Translations under genes and position numbers: made by a program
Assembly: GCF_902506145.1 (NCBI RefSeq)
Contig: NZ_LR733520.1
Location: 2,339,476 to 2,403,475, forward strand
Length of the DNA: 64,000 nt
Direction: 5' to 3'
Source: Burkholderia sp. 8Y
GTDB taxonomy: Bacteria; Pseudomonadota; Gammaproteobacteria; Burkholderiales; Burkholderiaceae
Notes under the pieces: model-generated
Databases searched by the model: none
What the model was told of the DNA's origin: nothing
The model's input: the letters and a program-made list of their open reading frames with translations, nothing else
Shown: positions 26,339 through 35,490 of the stretch, piece by piece
How positions within the stretch are numbered: position 1 is the stretch's first letter
Layout of the letters: each line of letters starts with the position of its first letter

Positions 26339-26995
26339 ATGGTTCGCAAATCACATATCGATCCGCAGCGCGTGCGCGAGGAAATCGCGATCGCGGCCGC
26401 GAGAATGATCGCCGAAGACGGTCTCGACTACTCCACCGCGAAGCGCAAGGCGGCGCGGCTCGTGGTCGGCGAAAGCAAGATCGGCGGCGAGTTCTTGCCC
26501 GACAACGATCAGATCGAAGAGGAAATCCGCGAATATCAGGCGATTTTCCAGAGCGACAGTCAGCCGGCCGTGCTGCGCCGCATGCGCGAGACCGCGCTCG
26601 AGTGGATGGAGCGCCTGAAACCCTACGATCCGTATCTGACCGGCGCGGTGCTCAACGGTACGGCAGGCGAGCATTCGGATATCCATCTGCAATGCTTTTG
26701 CGACAACCCGAAGGAAGTCGCTATTTACCTGCTCAACGCCAATATTCAATACGATGTCTCCGAGACGCGCCACTTCGCGGGGCGCGGTTATGTGGAGACC
26801 TTGAGCTTTCTGCATCGCTTGCGCGGCGAGGAGCCGATCGGCGTTCACATTGCGCTGTACAGCAGCGTCGATCTGCGCGGCGCGGTGCGCGCCGACGGAC
26901 GCGGCCGGCTCGCGCGCGCCAACGCCGCCGCCGTGCGCGCGCTGCTCGACCAATCCGGCGATCCGGACCGGCCGCCGCTTTACATCGGCGGTTGA
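26339..26995 (+). CDS. Uncharacterised mpl-linked protein, nucleotidyltransferase-like
   Basis: I do not recognise a proven function. The 218-residue protein has a charged helical N-terminus (about 1-45), then a central part, DPYLTGAVLNGTAGEHSDIH (about 97-116), that resembles the G-S/T...D-x-D pattern of nucleotidyltransferase folds, followed by LQCFCDNPKEVAIYLL. Homologues in this group are sometimes labelled UDP-N-acetylmuramate-alanine ligase, but it has no Mur ligase motifs; that name probably spread from the neighbouring mpl gene. No ribosome binding site precedes the ATG, and a -10-like TATGAT ends 6 nt before it, so the message may be leaderless. Confidence 0.8.
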   Translation: MVRKSHIDPQRVREEIAIAAARMIAEDGLDYSTAKRKAARLVVGESKIGGEFLPDNDQIEEEIREYQAIFQSDSQPAVLRRMRETALEWMERLKPYDPYLTGAVLNGTAGEHSDIHLQCFCDNPKEVAIYLLNANIQYDVSETRHFAGRGYVETLSFLHRLRGEEPIGVHIALYSSVDLRGAVRADGRGRLARANAAAVRALLDQSGDPDRPPLYIGG

Positions 26996-27036
26996 GCCGG
27001 CGCGACGCTTTCATCCGCATTCAGCATTTCACGTCC

Positions 27037-27576
27037 ATGAACAGCAAACGTCTCTTCGCGGCCCTGGCGGTCGCCATCGCCGCGACGGTCGGCGGTTTCT
27101 ACGCGGGCCATCTGTTTACCGGCAGCGATACCGAAGCCGCGACACAGCCGAACGGCAACGCCGTCGATCAGTTGTGGAAAATCACGCCGCCCGCCGCGTC
27201 CGGCACATCGCAGCCGCTCGCGGCGTATAAGGCCAAGCCGGTCGTCGTCAATTTCTGGGCGTCGTGGTGCGGCCCGTGCGTGAAGGAAATGCCGACGCTC
27301 TCGGCCCTGCAGCGCGAATATCAGAAGAAAGGCATCACGTTCATCGGTCTGGGCGTGGATAGCGAAAAGAACGTCAACGACTTCCTGAAGAAAGTCCCGG
27401 TGGATTATCCCGTGTACGTTACGGGATTCGGCGGCGCGGACCTTGCGCGCAGCTTCGGCAACAACGCAGGCGGCCTGCCGTTTACCGTCGTCATCGACGC
27501 CAAGGGCGTCGTCCATTCGACAAAGCTGGGCGAAGTCAACGAAGCGGAACTGCGCCACACGCTCGACGCGCTGTAA
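27037..27576 (+). CDS. TlpA-like thioredoxin-fold redoxin
   Basis: This 179-residue protein has an N-terminal membrane anchor or signal (LFAALAVAIAATVGGFYAGH) and a thioredoxin fold with the active site FWASWCGPCVKEMPTL (WCGPC at 77-81). The conserved cis-Pro region is GLPFTVVID. Proteins of this type reduce disulfides in the periplasm, for example in cytochrome c maturation. It starts 41 nt after the mpl-linked gene on the same strand and is probably cotranscribed with it. Confidence 0.9.
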   Translation: MNSKRLFAALAVAIAATVGGFYAGHLFTGSDTEAATQPNGNAVDQLWKITPPAASGTSQPLAAYKAKPVVVNFWASWCGPCVKEMPTLSALQREYQKKGITFIGLGVDSEKNVNDFLKKVPVDYPVYVTGFGGADLARSFGNNAGGLPFTVVIDAKGVVHSTKLGEVNEAELRHTLDAL

Positions 27577-28026
27577 AAATTCGCTGCGGGATCGGCCGCC
27601 GTTCGAACGAGTAGGCAGCAACTTACGCAGCTTTTGCTGTAACTTCGCTGTTTGGCTGCGATAATGGCGCCTGCGGACCTCGGACGAGTTCTGTCGCTCG
27701 CGCTGTAAAACTAGACAACATTCTCTAAACGGCGCTAAAGTGCGCCGAATTCCGCATAACCCGAAGCCACCATGACTATTCCGCCGGTGCCGCAAGGCCA
27801 CGTAGCTGCCCATTCCGCCGCCCGCGAGCGCGGCGTTGGCCGTGGCCCCGCGCCCGATGCGACAGGTCGCTACGCCGCCGTCTTCGCCGCGGGCGCGCTG
27901 CGCCGCACTGCTGCGCGACGCGGACGGCTGGCCGCGCCGGCACGCGGCTGACGTTCTGAACACACCCACAAATCAAGTCAAGCACCGGGCAGTCCCGGTC
28001 TCCAAGTATTGAAAGGGGATTTTTCG
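27577..28026. other. Gap between the redoxin gene and accB; aroQ not found
   Basis: These 450 bases contain a -10-like GATAAT at 27660-27665, probably for accBC, and a 59-codon frame at 27771-27950 described separately. In many Burkholderiaceae the type II dehydroquinate dehydratase gene aroQ lies here; none of its motifs appear in any frame. No strong hairpin is visible. Confidence 0.5.
27771..27950 (+). CDS. Possible small protein upstream of accB (doubtful)
   Basis: A 59-codon frame begins MTIPPVPQGHVAAHSAARER and is rich in Ala, Arg and Gly. It lacks a clear ribosome binding site and recognisable domains. It could be a leader peptide, a remnant, or chance. The composition fits random reading of GC-rich DNA, so I rate it low. 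Confidence 0.2.
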
Positions 28027-28500
28027 ATGGACCTTCGTAAACTGAAAACGCTGATCGACCTCGTCTCGGAATCCGGCATCTCGGAGCTGGAAGTGACGGA
28101 GGGCGAAGGCAAGGTTCGCATCGTCAAGAACGCGGCGCCCGTTTATATGCAAGCGCCGCAGCAATACGCGCCGCAAGTGCAGGCGCAAGCCGCACCGAGC
28201 TTCCCCGGATCGGGCGATGCCGGCGCGGGCGCAGGCGCCGCCGCCCCGGCCGCCGCGCCGCAGGGCCACGTCGTGACCTCGCCGATGGTCGGCTCGTTCT
28301 ACCGCGCGCCGTCGCCCGGCGCCGATCCTTTCGTGCAGGTCGGCGATACGGTCAAGGAAGGCCAGACGCTGTGCATCATCGAAGCCATGAAGCTCCTGAA
28401 CGAGATCGAATCGGACAAGTCTGGCGTCGTAAAGGAAATTCTTGTCGAGAACGGTCAGGCGGTCGAGTACGGCCAGCCGCTCTTCGTGATCGGCGACTGA
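28027..28500 (+). CDS. accB: Biotin carboxyl carrier protein of acetyl-CoA carboxylase
   Basis: AccB carries the biotin that shuttles CO2 between biotin carboxylase and carboxyltransferase in the first step of fatty acid synthesis. The 157-residue protein has an N-terminal helical part ([20 protein letters not shown]), an Ala/Pro/Gln-rich linker (about 38-80) and the biotinyl domain with [12 protein letters not shown] (biotinylated Lys122). ATG 28027 is the family start, with AGGGGA upstream. accC follows after 151 nt. Confidence 0.96.
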   Translation: MDLRKLKTLIDLVSESGISELEVTEGEGKVRIVKNAAPVYMQAPQQYAPQVQAQAAPSFPGSGDAGAGAGAAAPAAAPQGHVVTSPMVGSFYRAPSPGADPFVQVGDTVKEGQTLCIIEAMKLLNEIESDKSGVVKEILVENGQAVEYGQPLFVIGD

Positions 28501-28651
28501 GCGCGTTGGGCCGTGTGCCGGACGCTTCGCTCCGGTTCGCCCGGCTTCACCGCGCCGGCGCATGCCATCTGGACGCATCCGGACGCGCGCGCCGCCGATT
28601 CGAATCCCGAGGGCCGCTCGCGCGTGCCCGTTGATGAGCCGACCCACTGCC

Positions 28652-30019
28652 ATGTTTGAAAAAATTCTTATTGCGAACCGCGGCGAAATCGCGCTTCGCA
28701 TCCAGCGCGCGTGCCGCGAACTGGGCGTCAAGACAGTCGTCGTCTACTCCGAAGCCGACAAGGAAGCGAAGTACGTCAAGCTCGCCGACGAAGCGGTCTG
28801 CATCGGACCGGCGCCGTCGAATCTGTCGTATCTGAACATGCCCGCGCTCATCAGCGCGGCCGAAGTCACCGACGCCGAAGCCATCCATCCCGGCTACGGC
28901 TTCCTTTCCGAGAACGCGGATTTCGCCGAGCGCGTCGAGCAATCGGGCTTCACGTTCATCGGGCCGCGCCCGGAAACCATTCGCCTGATGGGCGACAAGG
29001 TCACCGCCAAGCAGACGATGATCAAGACCGGCGTGCCGTGCGTGCCGGGCTCGGAAGGCGCGTTGCCGGACGATCCGAAAGAGATCGTGAAAATTGCGCG
29101 CGCGGTCGGTTATCCCGTCATCATCAAGGCGGCGGGCGGCGGCGGCGGGCGCGGCATGCGCGTCGTCCATACCGAAGCGGCGCTCGTGAACGCGGTGAAC
29201 ATGACCCGCGAAGAAGCGGGCCGCGCGTTCGGCAATCCGCAGGTCTACATGGAGAAGTTCCTGGAGAACCCGCGGCACATCGAGATTCAGGTGCTGTCGG
29301 ATTCGTTCCGTAACGCGCTGTGGCTCGGCGAGCGCGACTGTTCCATGCAGCGCCGCCACCAGAAGGTGATCGAGGAAGCGCCGGCGCCGGGCATCGCGCG
29401 GCGGCTGATCGACCGCATCGGCGACCGTTGCGCCGAAGCGTGCAAGAAGATGGGCTATCTCGGCGCAGGCACGTTCGAATTCCTGTACGAGAACAACGAG
29501 TTCTACTTCATCGAGATGAACACGCGCGTGCAGGTCGAGCATCCGGTGACGGAACTCATCACGGGCGTCGACATCGTTCAGGAACAGATTCGGATCGCCG
29601 CTGGCGAGAAGCTCACGTTGCGCCAGAAGGACATCCAATTCCGCGGCCACGCGATCGAATGCCGTATCAACGCCGAAGATCCGTTCAAGTTCACGCCGTC
29701 GCCGGGACGCATCACGTCGTGGCACGCGGCGGGCGGCCCCGGCATCCGCGTCGATTCGCACGCGTACAACGGCTATTTCGTCCCGCCGAACTACGATTCG
29801 ATGATCGGCAAGCTGATTGCCTACGGCGCGACGCGCGAACAGGCGATCAACCGCATGCGGATCGCGCTGTCGGAAATGGTCGTGGAAGGCATCTCGACCA
29901 ACATTCCGCTGCACCGCGAACTGATGATCGACGCCAAGTTCGTCGAAGGCGGCACGAGCATCCATTACCTCGAAAACAAGCTCGCCGCGCGTCAGGCGGC
30001 GGTGGCCGAAGAGTCCTGA
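28652..30019 (+). CDS. accC: Biotin carboxylase subunit of acetyl-CoA carboxylase
   Basis: AccC carboxylates biotin on AccB with ATP and bicarbonate. The 455-residue protein starts [17 protein letters not shown] and has the ATP-grasp glycine loop [16 protein letters not shown], the metal/catalytic stretch [12 protein letters not shown]-like (here [13 protein letters not shown]), [16 protein letters not shown], and the C-terminal [15 protein letters not shown] and [16 protein letters not shown] 28652 is the family start; the frame open to 28562 is unrelated to the family. Confidence 0.97.
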   Translation: MFEKILIANRGEIALRIQRACRELGVKTVVVYSEADKEAKYVKLADEAVCIGPAPSNLSYLNMPALISAAEVTDAEAIHPGYGFLSENADFAERVEQSGFTFIGPRPETIRLMGDKVTAKQTMIKTGVPCVPGSEGALPDDPKEIVKIARAVGYPVIIKAAGGGGGRGMRVVHTEAALVNAVNMTREEAGRAFGNPQVYMEKFLENPRHIEIQVLSDSFRNALWLGERDCSMQRRHQKVIEEAPAPGIARRLIDRIGDRCAEACKKMGYLGAGTFEFLYENNEFYFIEMNTRVQVEHPVTELITGVDIVQEQIRIAAGEKLTLRQKDIQFRGHAIECRINAEDPFKFTPSPGRITSWHAAGGPGIRVDSHAYNGYFVPPNYDSMIGKLIAYGATREQAINRMRIALSEMVVEGISTNIPLHRELMIDAKFVEGGTSIHYLENKLAARQAAVAEES

Positions 30020-30042
30020 AGCGCCTTGGCAGAGACACGAGC

Positions 30043-30945
30043 ATGAGTTACCGGGAACTGATCGCCGAGCTGGACCGCGAGCACGCGGAGGCGCTGTCGG
30101 ATGCGCTGCTGGACATCGGCGCGCTGTCGGTGTCCGTCGAGGACGCCGACGCCGACACGCCCGACGAGCAGCCGCTCTTCGGCGAGCCGGGGCTCACGCC
30201 GGAGCGCAGCGCGTGGAAGCGTTCGCGCGTGGTCGCGCTGCTTGCAGAAGACGCGGACCCGGCCGTGCTGCTCGCCGCGGCGTCCAACGACATCGGTCTG
30301 AAATCGACGCCCGCGTTCACCTTGCGCGAAGTCGAGGAGCAGGACTGGGTGCGTTTGACGCAGGCGCAGTTCGATCCGATTCACATCGGCGAGCGCATCT
30401 GGGTCGTGCCGTCCTGGCACGACGCGCCCGATCCGGACGCACTCGTGCTCGAACTCGATCCGGGCCTCGCGTTCGGCACGGGCAGCCATCCGACCACGCG
30501 CTTGTGCATGGAATGGCTGGAGCAATCGGTGAAGCCGGGGCAGTCGCTGCTGGATTACGGCTGCGGCTCCGGCATTCTCGCCATTCTCGCGAAGAAGTGC
30601 GGCGCGAATCCGGTGCATGGCATCGACATCGACCCGCAGGCAGTCGAGTCCGCGCGCCAGAACAGCGAACGCAATCACGCGGACGTCACCTATGGCCTGC
30701 CCGACGACTGTCCAGCCGGCGAGTTCGACATCGTCGTGGCGAACATCCTCTCGAATCCGCTGAAACTCATGGCCTCGATGCTCGCCGCCAAGGTGAAACC
30801 GGGCGGGCGGATCGCGCTGTCTGGCATCCTGGCGCGCCAGGCCAAAGAAGTCGCGGCGGTCTATGCGAAGTGGATCGACATCGGCGTGTGGCGCGAGCAC
30901 GAAGGCTGGGTATGCCTCGCCGGAACGCGGCGCGAAAGCCTTTAG
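30043..30945 (+). CDS. prmA: Ribosomal protein L11 methyltransferase
   Basis: PrmA trimethylates lysines and the N-terminus of ribosomal protein L11. The 300-residue protein has the N-terminal substrate-recognition domain ([20 protein letters not shown]) and a Rossmann methyltransferase domain with [20 protein letters not shown], the SAM motif [28 protein letters not shown] and the motif [11 protein letters not shown]. It follows accC by 23 nt, an arrangement conserved in the group. Confidence 0.96.
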   Translation: MSYRELIAELDREHAEALSDALLDIGALSVSVEDADADTPDEQPLFGEPGLTPERSAWKRSRVVALLAEDADPAVLLAAASNDIGLKSTPAFTLREVEEQDWVRLTQAQFDPIHIGERIWVVPSWHDAPDPDALVLELDPGLAFGTGSHPTTRLCMEWLEQSVKPGQSLLDYGCGSGILAILAKKCGANPVHGIDIDPQAVESARQNSERNHADVTYGLPDDCPAGEFDIVVANILSNPLKLMASMLAAKVKPGGRIALSGILARQAKEVAAVYAKWIDIGVWREHEGWVCLAGTRRESL

Positions 30946-31007
30946 AATAGCGCCATCGCCACTGTTCTGGCCGCGAGGCCACTGGCATTTTCCACTGGCA
31001 CTTCCCT

Positions 31008-32336
31008 ATGGCGCTGGCTACCCGCTGCCCACACTGCGAAACCGTTTTCAAGCTCGATCCGCATCTGCTCGCGCCGCATGACGGGCGGGTGCGTTGCGGC
31101 CATTGTCAGGAAGTGTTCGACGCCGCGCATCATCGGTTCGAACTGCCGGACGATACGGCCGAAGCCGGCGAAGCGCAGCACGCCGCGCTGATCGACGACG
31201 AAGTCGCGGTCGGGCCTTCGACGTTCTCGTCGCCGAAGAAAGAAGCCACGAGCGTGCCGCCCACGTTGACGGTGCCTCGTCAGCTGGATCTCGGCAAGCA
31301 GTCTGCCGCCAAGCCGTTTTCGCCGCCTCCGGCCAAGGAAGACAACGATCCCACCGTGCTTTCGAACGCGCCTGCATTCGCGGGCGCGTCGATGCAACCG
31401 CCGCCCGAGCGCAGCGTGCCGCGCAAAGACGCCGCGAACGAACCCGACGCGGAGCCCGTCGTCGAGCCTGTCGTGGAGCCGTTCGCGCTCGGACGTGTGA
31501 AGCCGCTCGCCGCACCGGGCGCGCCACTGAACGACGACGTACAAAAGCCGCAGTCGAAAACCGAAGCGCCGAAACGTCCTGAACCCGCGCCGCCGCCTTC
31601 GCGCTTTGTCGATCCGCTCGACGACCGCGCCGAGCCTTTCATCGGCCCGGCGCACACGCGGCCGGAACCGCCGCGCGCCCGCCCTGCCCCTGCGCCTGCC
31701 CATGTTCCCTCATCGGCTTGGGACGAAGAAGACGAGCCCGGCTTCGGCGCGAGGCCGTCCGGTCCCGGCAGCACCGCGCACGCACCGAGCGCCAACGAAG
31801 CGTTTCCCGTCACGCGCGAGCCGCGCATCGAGACGACGCCACCGGCCAGGCCCGCGCGCAAGGGACTGCGCGCGCTCGGCGTCGTCGCGGCGGTGGTGCT
31901 GACGCTGCTGCTCGTTGTCCAGCTCGCCTGGTGGCAGCGCGAGACGGTCATGATCTATGTCCCCGGCTCGCATGCGTTCTACGTCAATATCTGCGACGAA
32001 CTCGGCTGCACGATATCGCCGCCGCGCTACATCTCCGGTTTGCAAATCGAGAGCTCCGGCTTGCGTCAGGTCGACGGCCCGCACAAGCTCGAACTGAAGC
32101 TCATGCTGCGCAACCGGTCTGACGTCGCGCTCGCCTATCCCGCGCTCGAACTCACGCTGCTCGACGAGAAGAGCGACGTCGCCGTGCGCCGTGTGCTGTG
32201 GCCGCAGGAATACGCGCGACCGGGTACGATATTCGCCATCGGCCTTCCGCCGCAAAGCGCGCAACCGGTCGTCGTCCGGCTCGATACGGGCGATGCCGTC
32301 GCCGCGAATTACAGGGTGCAAGTTTTCTATCCGTGA
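31008..32336 (+). CDS. Zinc-ribbon and DUF3426 membrane protein
   Basis: The 442-residue protein begins with a zinc ribbon of the MJ0042 type (Cys7, Cys10, Cys30, Cys33; ATRCPHCETVFKL, VRCGHCQEVFD). A long Pro/Ala/Glu-rich, probably disordered stretch follows (about 45-280), then one membrane helix (about 286-309, ALGVVAAVVLTLLLVVQLAWW) and a C-terminal DUF3426 domain, likely periplasmic, with VNICDELGCTISPP and LELTLLDEKSDVAVRRVLW. The function is unknown. Its place after prmA is conserved, but no link to L11 methylation is known. Confidence 0.88.
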   Translation: MALATRCPHCETVFKLDPHLLAPHDGRVRCGHCQEVFDAAHHRFELPDDTAEAGEAQHAALIDDEVAVGPSTFSSPKKEATSVPPTLTVPRQLDLGKQSAAKPFSPPPAKEDNDPTVLSNAPAFAGASMQPPPERSVPRKDAANEPDAEPVVEPVVEPFALGRVKPLAAPGAPLNDDVQKPQSKTEAPKRPEPAPPPSRFVDPLDDRAEPFIGPAHTRPEPPRARPAPAPAHVPSSAWDEEDEPGFGARPSGPGSTAHAPSANEAFPVTREPRIETTPPARPARKGLRALGVVAAVVLTLLLVVQLAWWQRETVMIYVPGSHAFYVNICDELGCTISPPRYISGLQIESSGLRQVDGPHKLELKLMLRNRSDVALAYPALELTLLDEKSDVAVRRVLWPQEYARPGTIFAIGLPPQSAQPVVVRLDTGDAVAANYRVQVFYP

Positions 32337-32370
32337 CCGGATGGTCGCGCGAGCACCCGGCTTTTCAAGA

Positions 32371-32398
32371 CGCGCCCGGCAGCAACGAGCCGGGCGCG
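32371..32398. other. Strong hairpin after the DUF3426 gene
   Basis: The stem CGCGCCCGGC / GCCGGGCGCG with an 8 nt loop lies 34 nt after the stop codon. It has no T-run, so it is not a standard terminator. It may stabilise the 3' end or act with Rho. Confidence 0.5.
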
Positions 32399-32438
32399 CA
32401 GTTCCCGTCAGCATCTGACACATCCTCTGGAGCGCAAC

Positions 32439-32939
32439 ATGAGTCAAGTTACCCTCGGCGGCAACCCGATCGAAGTCAGCGGCACGTTCCCGAGCGAAGG
32501 ACAGCAAGCCCCCGCGTTCACGCTCGTCGGCGCGGATCTCGGCGATATCACGCTCGCGAGCTTCGCGGGCAAGCGCAAGGTGCTGAACATCGTGCCGAGC
32601 CTCGACACGCCCACGTGCGCAACCTCGACGCGCAAATTCAACGAATCGGCCGGCAAGCTGGACAACACGGTCGTGCTCGTCGTCTCCGGCGACCTGCCGT
32701 TCGCGGCCAAGCGGTTCTGCACGACGGAAGGTCTGGCCAACGTGGTGACGGCCTCGACGTTCCGCGGTCACGAGTTCGCGCAGTCGTACGGCGTGGACGT
32801 GACGAGCGGCCCGCTCAAGGGGCTGACTGCCCGCGCGGTCGTCGTGCTGGACGAGAACGACAAGGTGCTGCACGCCGAGCTCGTGCCGGAAATCAAGAAC
32901 GAGCCGAACTACGATTCGGCGCTCGCCGCACTGAAGTAA
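32439..32939 (+). CDS. tpx: Thiol peroxidase (2-Cys peroxiredoxin)
   Basis: Tpx reduces lipid and hydrogen peroxides with electrons from thioredoxin. The 166-residue protein has peroxidatic Cys60 in [16 protein letters not shown] and resolving Cys94 in KRFCTTEGL, the pairing of the Tpx family. It is of usual length. A hairpin without T-run follows the stop codon. Confidence 0.96.
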   Translation: MSQVTLGGNPIEVSGTFPSEGQQAPAFTLVGADLGDITLASFAGKRKVLNIVPSLDTPTCATSTRKFNESAGKLDNTVVLVVSGDLPFAAKRFCTTEGLANVVTASTFRGHEFAQSYGVDVTSGPLKGLTARAVVVLDENDKVLHAELVPEIKNEPNYDSALAALK

Positions 32940-33068
32940 GACGCATCGACGGACCGCTGCGGCGGTCCGCATACGAGGCGCGGCGCTCTTCGGTTCGACC
33001 GATGCGAACGCCGCCGCGCGCCGTATGCGCCACCCTTTTCCTCGCGCCTATTAATAAGGACGTTCGCC

Positions 33069-34007
33069 TTGGCTACGCTCATCTGCGGCTCGCTCGCCTA
33101 CGACAACATCATGACTTTCCAGGGCCGCTTCGGCGACCACATCCTGCCGGACCAGGTGCACATGCTGAACATCAGCTTCCTGGTCCCGACGATGCGGCGC
33201 AACTTTGGCGGCTGCGCGGGCAACATCGCGTATGCGCTGAAGCTGCTCGGCGGCGATGCGAAGATCATGGCGACGCTCGGCGAAGCGGACGCGCAGCTCT
33301 ATATCGACCGGCTCGACGCGCTCGGTTTGTCGAAGGAATACGTGCGAGTGCTGCCCGGCCAGCACTCCGCGCAATGCTTCATCACCACCGACCTCGCGAA
33401 CAACCAGATCACGGCGTTCCACCCCGGCGCGATGATGGAATCGCACCTGAACCGCGCCGACGAAGCGCGGGGTATTTCGCTCGGCATCGTGGCGCCCGAC
33501 GGCGCGGATGGCATGCGCGAACACGCCAGACAGTTCGCGGCGGCGGGCGTACCGTTCATCTTCGATCCGGGTCAGGGTTTGCCTATTCTCGAAGGTGTAG
33601 AGCTTTGTCGCATGATTGAACTCGCCACCTACGTGACGGTCAACGACTACGAAGCCAAGTTGTTGAGCAACAAGACCGGCTGGTCGATCGAAGACATCAA
33701 GAACCGGGTGGACGCGGTGATCGTCACGCGTGGCGAACACGGCGCGCAGATCTATCATGAAGATGGCGTGTTGGAGGTGCCGGCAGTAAAAGCGCGGCAA
33801 GTCGTGGACCCGACCGGTTGTGGCGACGCATTCCGCGGCGGCCTGTTGTACGGCATCGAGAACAAGCTTGGCTGGGAAAAGACGGGGCGTCTCGCGAGTC
33901 TGATGGGTGCGTTGAAAATCGAGCATCAGGGCCCGCAAACTTATGCGCCGACGCGCGCTGAAATCGAGGACCGTTTCAAGCAGGCGTTTGGAAGCAGCCT
34001 GTCGTGA
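33069..34007 (+). CDS. PfkB-family carbohydrate/nucleoside kinase, probably adenosine kinase
   Basis: The 312-residue ribokinase-fold protein starts at TTG 33069, with AAGGA 8 nt upstream; the first ATG in frame (33110) would remove the first beta strand. It has the N-terminal GSLAYDNIMTFQGRF, NFGGCAGNIAYALKLLGGDA (substrate binding), a DPGQGLPILEG segment, NDYEAKLLSNKTGW, and the second PfkB signature VDPTGCGDAFRGGLLYGI with the catalytic Asp. Close relatives are called adenosine kinase or sugar kinase; activity on adenosine is an inference from the family. Confidence 0.88.
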   Translation: MATLICGSLAYDNIMTFQGRFGDHILPDQVHMLNISFLVPTMRRNFGGCAGNIAYALKLLGGDAKIMATLGEADAQLYIDRLDALGLSKEYVRVLPGQHSAQCFITTDLANNQITAFHPGAMMESHLNRADEARGISLGIVAPDGADGMREHARQFAAAGVPFIFDPGQGLPILEGVELCRMIELATYVTVNDYEAKLLSNKTGWSIEDIKNRVDAVIVTRGEHGAQIYHEDGVLEVPAVKARQVVDPTGCGDAFRGGLLYGIENKLGWEKTGRLASLMGALKIEHQGPQTYAPTRAEIEDRFKQAFGSSLS

Positions 34008-34032
34008 TCGAGTGGATGAAGGGAGTGAAGGA

Positions 34033-34512
34033 ATGAAAACGGTAAGTCGCATCGTGCTGGCAGCATCGCTCATCGGCTCAGTCGCGCTGACGGGCTGCGC
34101 CTACAACAGCAGTTCGCCTGACGTGTACACCGCGTCGCAGGCGCAGCGCGAGGAAACGGTACGCATGGCGACCGTCGAAAGCGTGCGCGGCGTGAAGATC
34201 AGCTCGAACAACGGCCAGCCGACGGGTCTTGGCGCCATCGGCGGCGGCGCGCTCGGCGGCGTCGCGGCGGGCAGCGCGATCGGCGGCGGCAACGGGTCGA
34301 TCATCGCGGGCATCATCGGCGGGCTGGCCGGCGCAGTCGCGGGCAATGCAGTGGAGAACAGCGTCGCCGTGAAGAACGGACTGGAAATCACCGTGCGCCT
34401 CGACAACGGCGATATGCGCGCCATCACCCAGACGTCGAACGGCGAAGTGTTCCAGGCAGGCGAGCGCGTACGGCTGCTGTCGAGCGGCGGCGTGACGCGC
34501 GTGACGCACTAA
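34033..34512 (+). CDS. Glycine-zipper outer membrane lipoprotein (SlyB/Pal-like)
   Basis: The 159-residue protein has a lipoprotein signal (LIGSVALTGC, Cys22), then a glycine-zipper core (GLGAIGGGALGGVAAGSAIGG and IIAGIIGGLAGAVAGNAVE, about 67-107), and a C-terminal beta part, LEITVRLDNGDMRAITQ. This is the layout of SlyB/YcfJ-type outer membrane lipoproteins, which support envelope stability. The ATG at 34033 has GGGAG upstream. A strong terminator follows. Confidence 0.9.
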   Translation: MKTVSRIVLAASLIGSVALTGCAYNSSSPDVYTASQAQREETVRMATVESVRGVKISSNNGQPTGLGAIGGGALGGVAAGSAIGGGNGSIIAGIIGGLAGAVAGNAVENSVAVKNGLEITVRLDNGDMRAITQTSNGEVFQAGERVRLLSSGGVTRVTH

Positions 34513-34559
34513 CGTCTGAGGGATTCGACCGGGCAATCGCAGCCAGCCTGCGGTTGCTC

Positions 34560-34597
34560 AAAAAAGCGCATGCATCGAAAGAGGCATGCGCTTTTTT
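34560..34597. terminator. Bidirectional terminator after the glycine-zipper lipoprotein gene
   Basis: The 14 bp stem AAAAAAGCGCATGC / GCATGCGCTTTTTT with a 10 nt loop can end transcription on both strands, here for the lipoprotein gene and for the convergent H1-like gene. Confidence 0.9.
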
Positions 34598-34628
34598 CGT
34601 GCGCGCCTGGCTCGCAAGGCGCGAACTT

Positions 34629-34726
34629 GCTTCGGGTACCGAAGCGAAGACCCGCCGCCGGTCGGTTCCGGCGACGGGTCGAGGCCGGGTAGGCCTACCC
34701 GGTCGTGAGGCACATCGACGTGTGCC
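34629..34726. repeat. Cluster of four hairpins downstream of the H1-like gene
   Basis: Four inverted repeats stand side by side: GCTTCGG/CCGAAGC (34629-34645), GACCCG..GCCGG/CCGGC..CGGGTC (34649-34680), the perfect 18 bp palindrome CCGGGTAGGCCTACCCGG (34685-34702) and GGCACA/TGTGCC (34709-34726). They lie in the 3' untranslated part of the H1-like message or just beyond it. They are not copies of each other. Confidence 0.65.
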
Positions 34727-34755
34727 GCGGTGCTTCGGACTGCTGTTGCCGCGAC

Positions 34756-35490
34756 TTACGGACGGCTGCCCGTCGGGAACGGCCATGCCGCCGCCGGGTT
34801 CAGCGCCGTCTTGACCGCAGTGGCCGGAGCCGCCGGAGCGGGCGTCGACACCGTGGTAGCCGTCGTTGCGGGAGCGGCAGCCGTCGTCTTTTTTGCAGCA
34901 GCAGCCTTCTTGGCCGGCGCCTTCTTTGCAGCAGGCTCGGCTTTCTTCGCTGCGGGAGCAGGCGCGGAAGCGGCAGGCGCAGCAGGGGCAGCGGCGGTTT
35001 TCGACGCAGCCTTCTTCGCAGGGGCCTTCTTCGCGGCAGCCTTCTTCGCGGGCGCTTTCTTCGCTGCGGCCTTCTTCGCCGCCGCCTTCTTCGCGGGCGC
35101 CTTCTTGGCGGCAGCCTTCTTCGCAGGCGCCTTCTTCGCGGCGGCCTTCTTCGCGGCAGCCTTCTTCGCAGGCGCCTTCTTGGCTGCGGCCTTCTTCGTG
35201 GCTACCTTTTTGGTGGCGACCTTCTTCGCTGCGGCTTTCTTGGCGGGCGCCTTCTTGGCCGCGACCTTCTTTGCGGCGACCTTCTTCGTGGCGACCTTCT
35301 TTGCTGCCGCCTTCTTGGCCGGCGCTGCCTTCTTCGCCGCGACCTTCTTCACGGCGGCTTTCTTGGCCGCGACCTTCTTCGTGGCGACCTTCTTCGCTGC
35401 TACCTTCTTGGCCGGTGCGGCGGCCTTCTTGGCGGGGGCTTTCTTTGCTGCAGCCTTTTTCGCGGCGGGTTTCTTCTTGGCAACTGCCAT
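34756..35490 (-). CDS. Histone H1-like, lysine/alanine-repeat DNA-binding protein
   Basis: Nearly the whole 244-residue protein is a low-complexity run of Ala, Lys and Pro in units such as [18 protein letters not shown] and AAKKAAAKK, starting [18 protein letters not shown]. The last ~45 residues lose lysine and end [15 protein letters not shown], a tail kept in related proteins. It resembles the C-terminal tail of eukaryotic histone H1 and bacterial AlgP/Hc-type proteins, so non-specific DNA binding and nucleoid compaction are likely. The DNA repeat makes length change by slippage or recombination probable. AAGGAG precedes the ATG by 8 nt. Confidence 0.88.
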   Translation of the reverse strand: MAVAKKKPAAKKAAAKKAPAKKAAAPAKKVAAKKVATKKVAAKKAAVKKVAAKKAAPAKKAAAKKVATKKVAAKKVAAKKAPAKKAAAKKVATKKVATKKAAAKKAPAKKAAAKKAAAKKAPAKKAAAKKAPAKKAAAKKAAAKKAPAKKAAAKKAPAKKAASKTAAAPAAPAASAPAPAAKKAEPAAKKAPAKKAAAAKKTTAAAPATTATTVSTPAPAAPATAVKTALNPAAAWPFPTGSRP

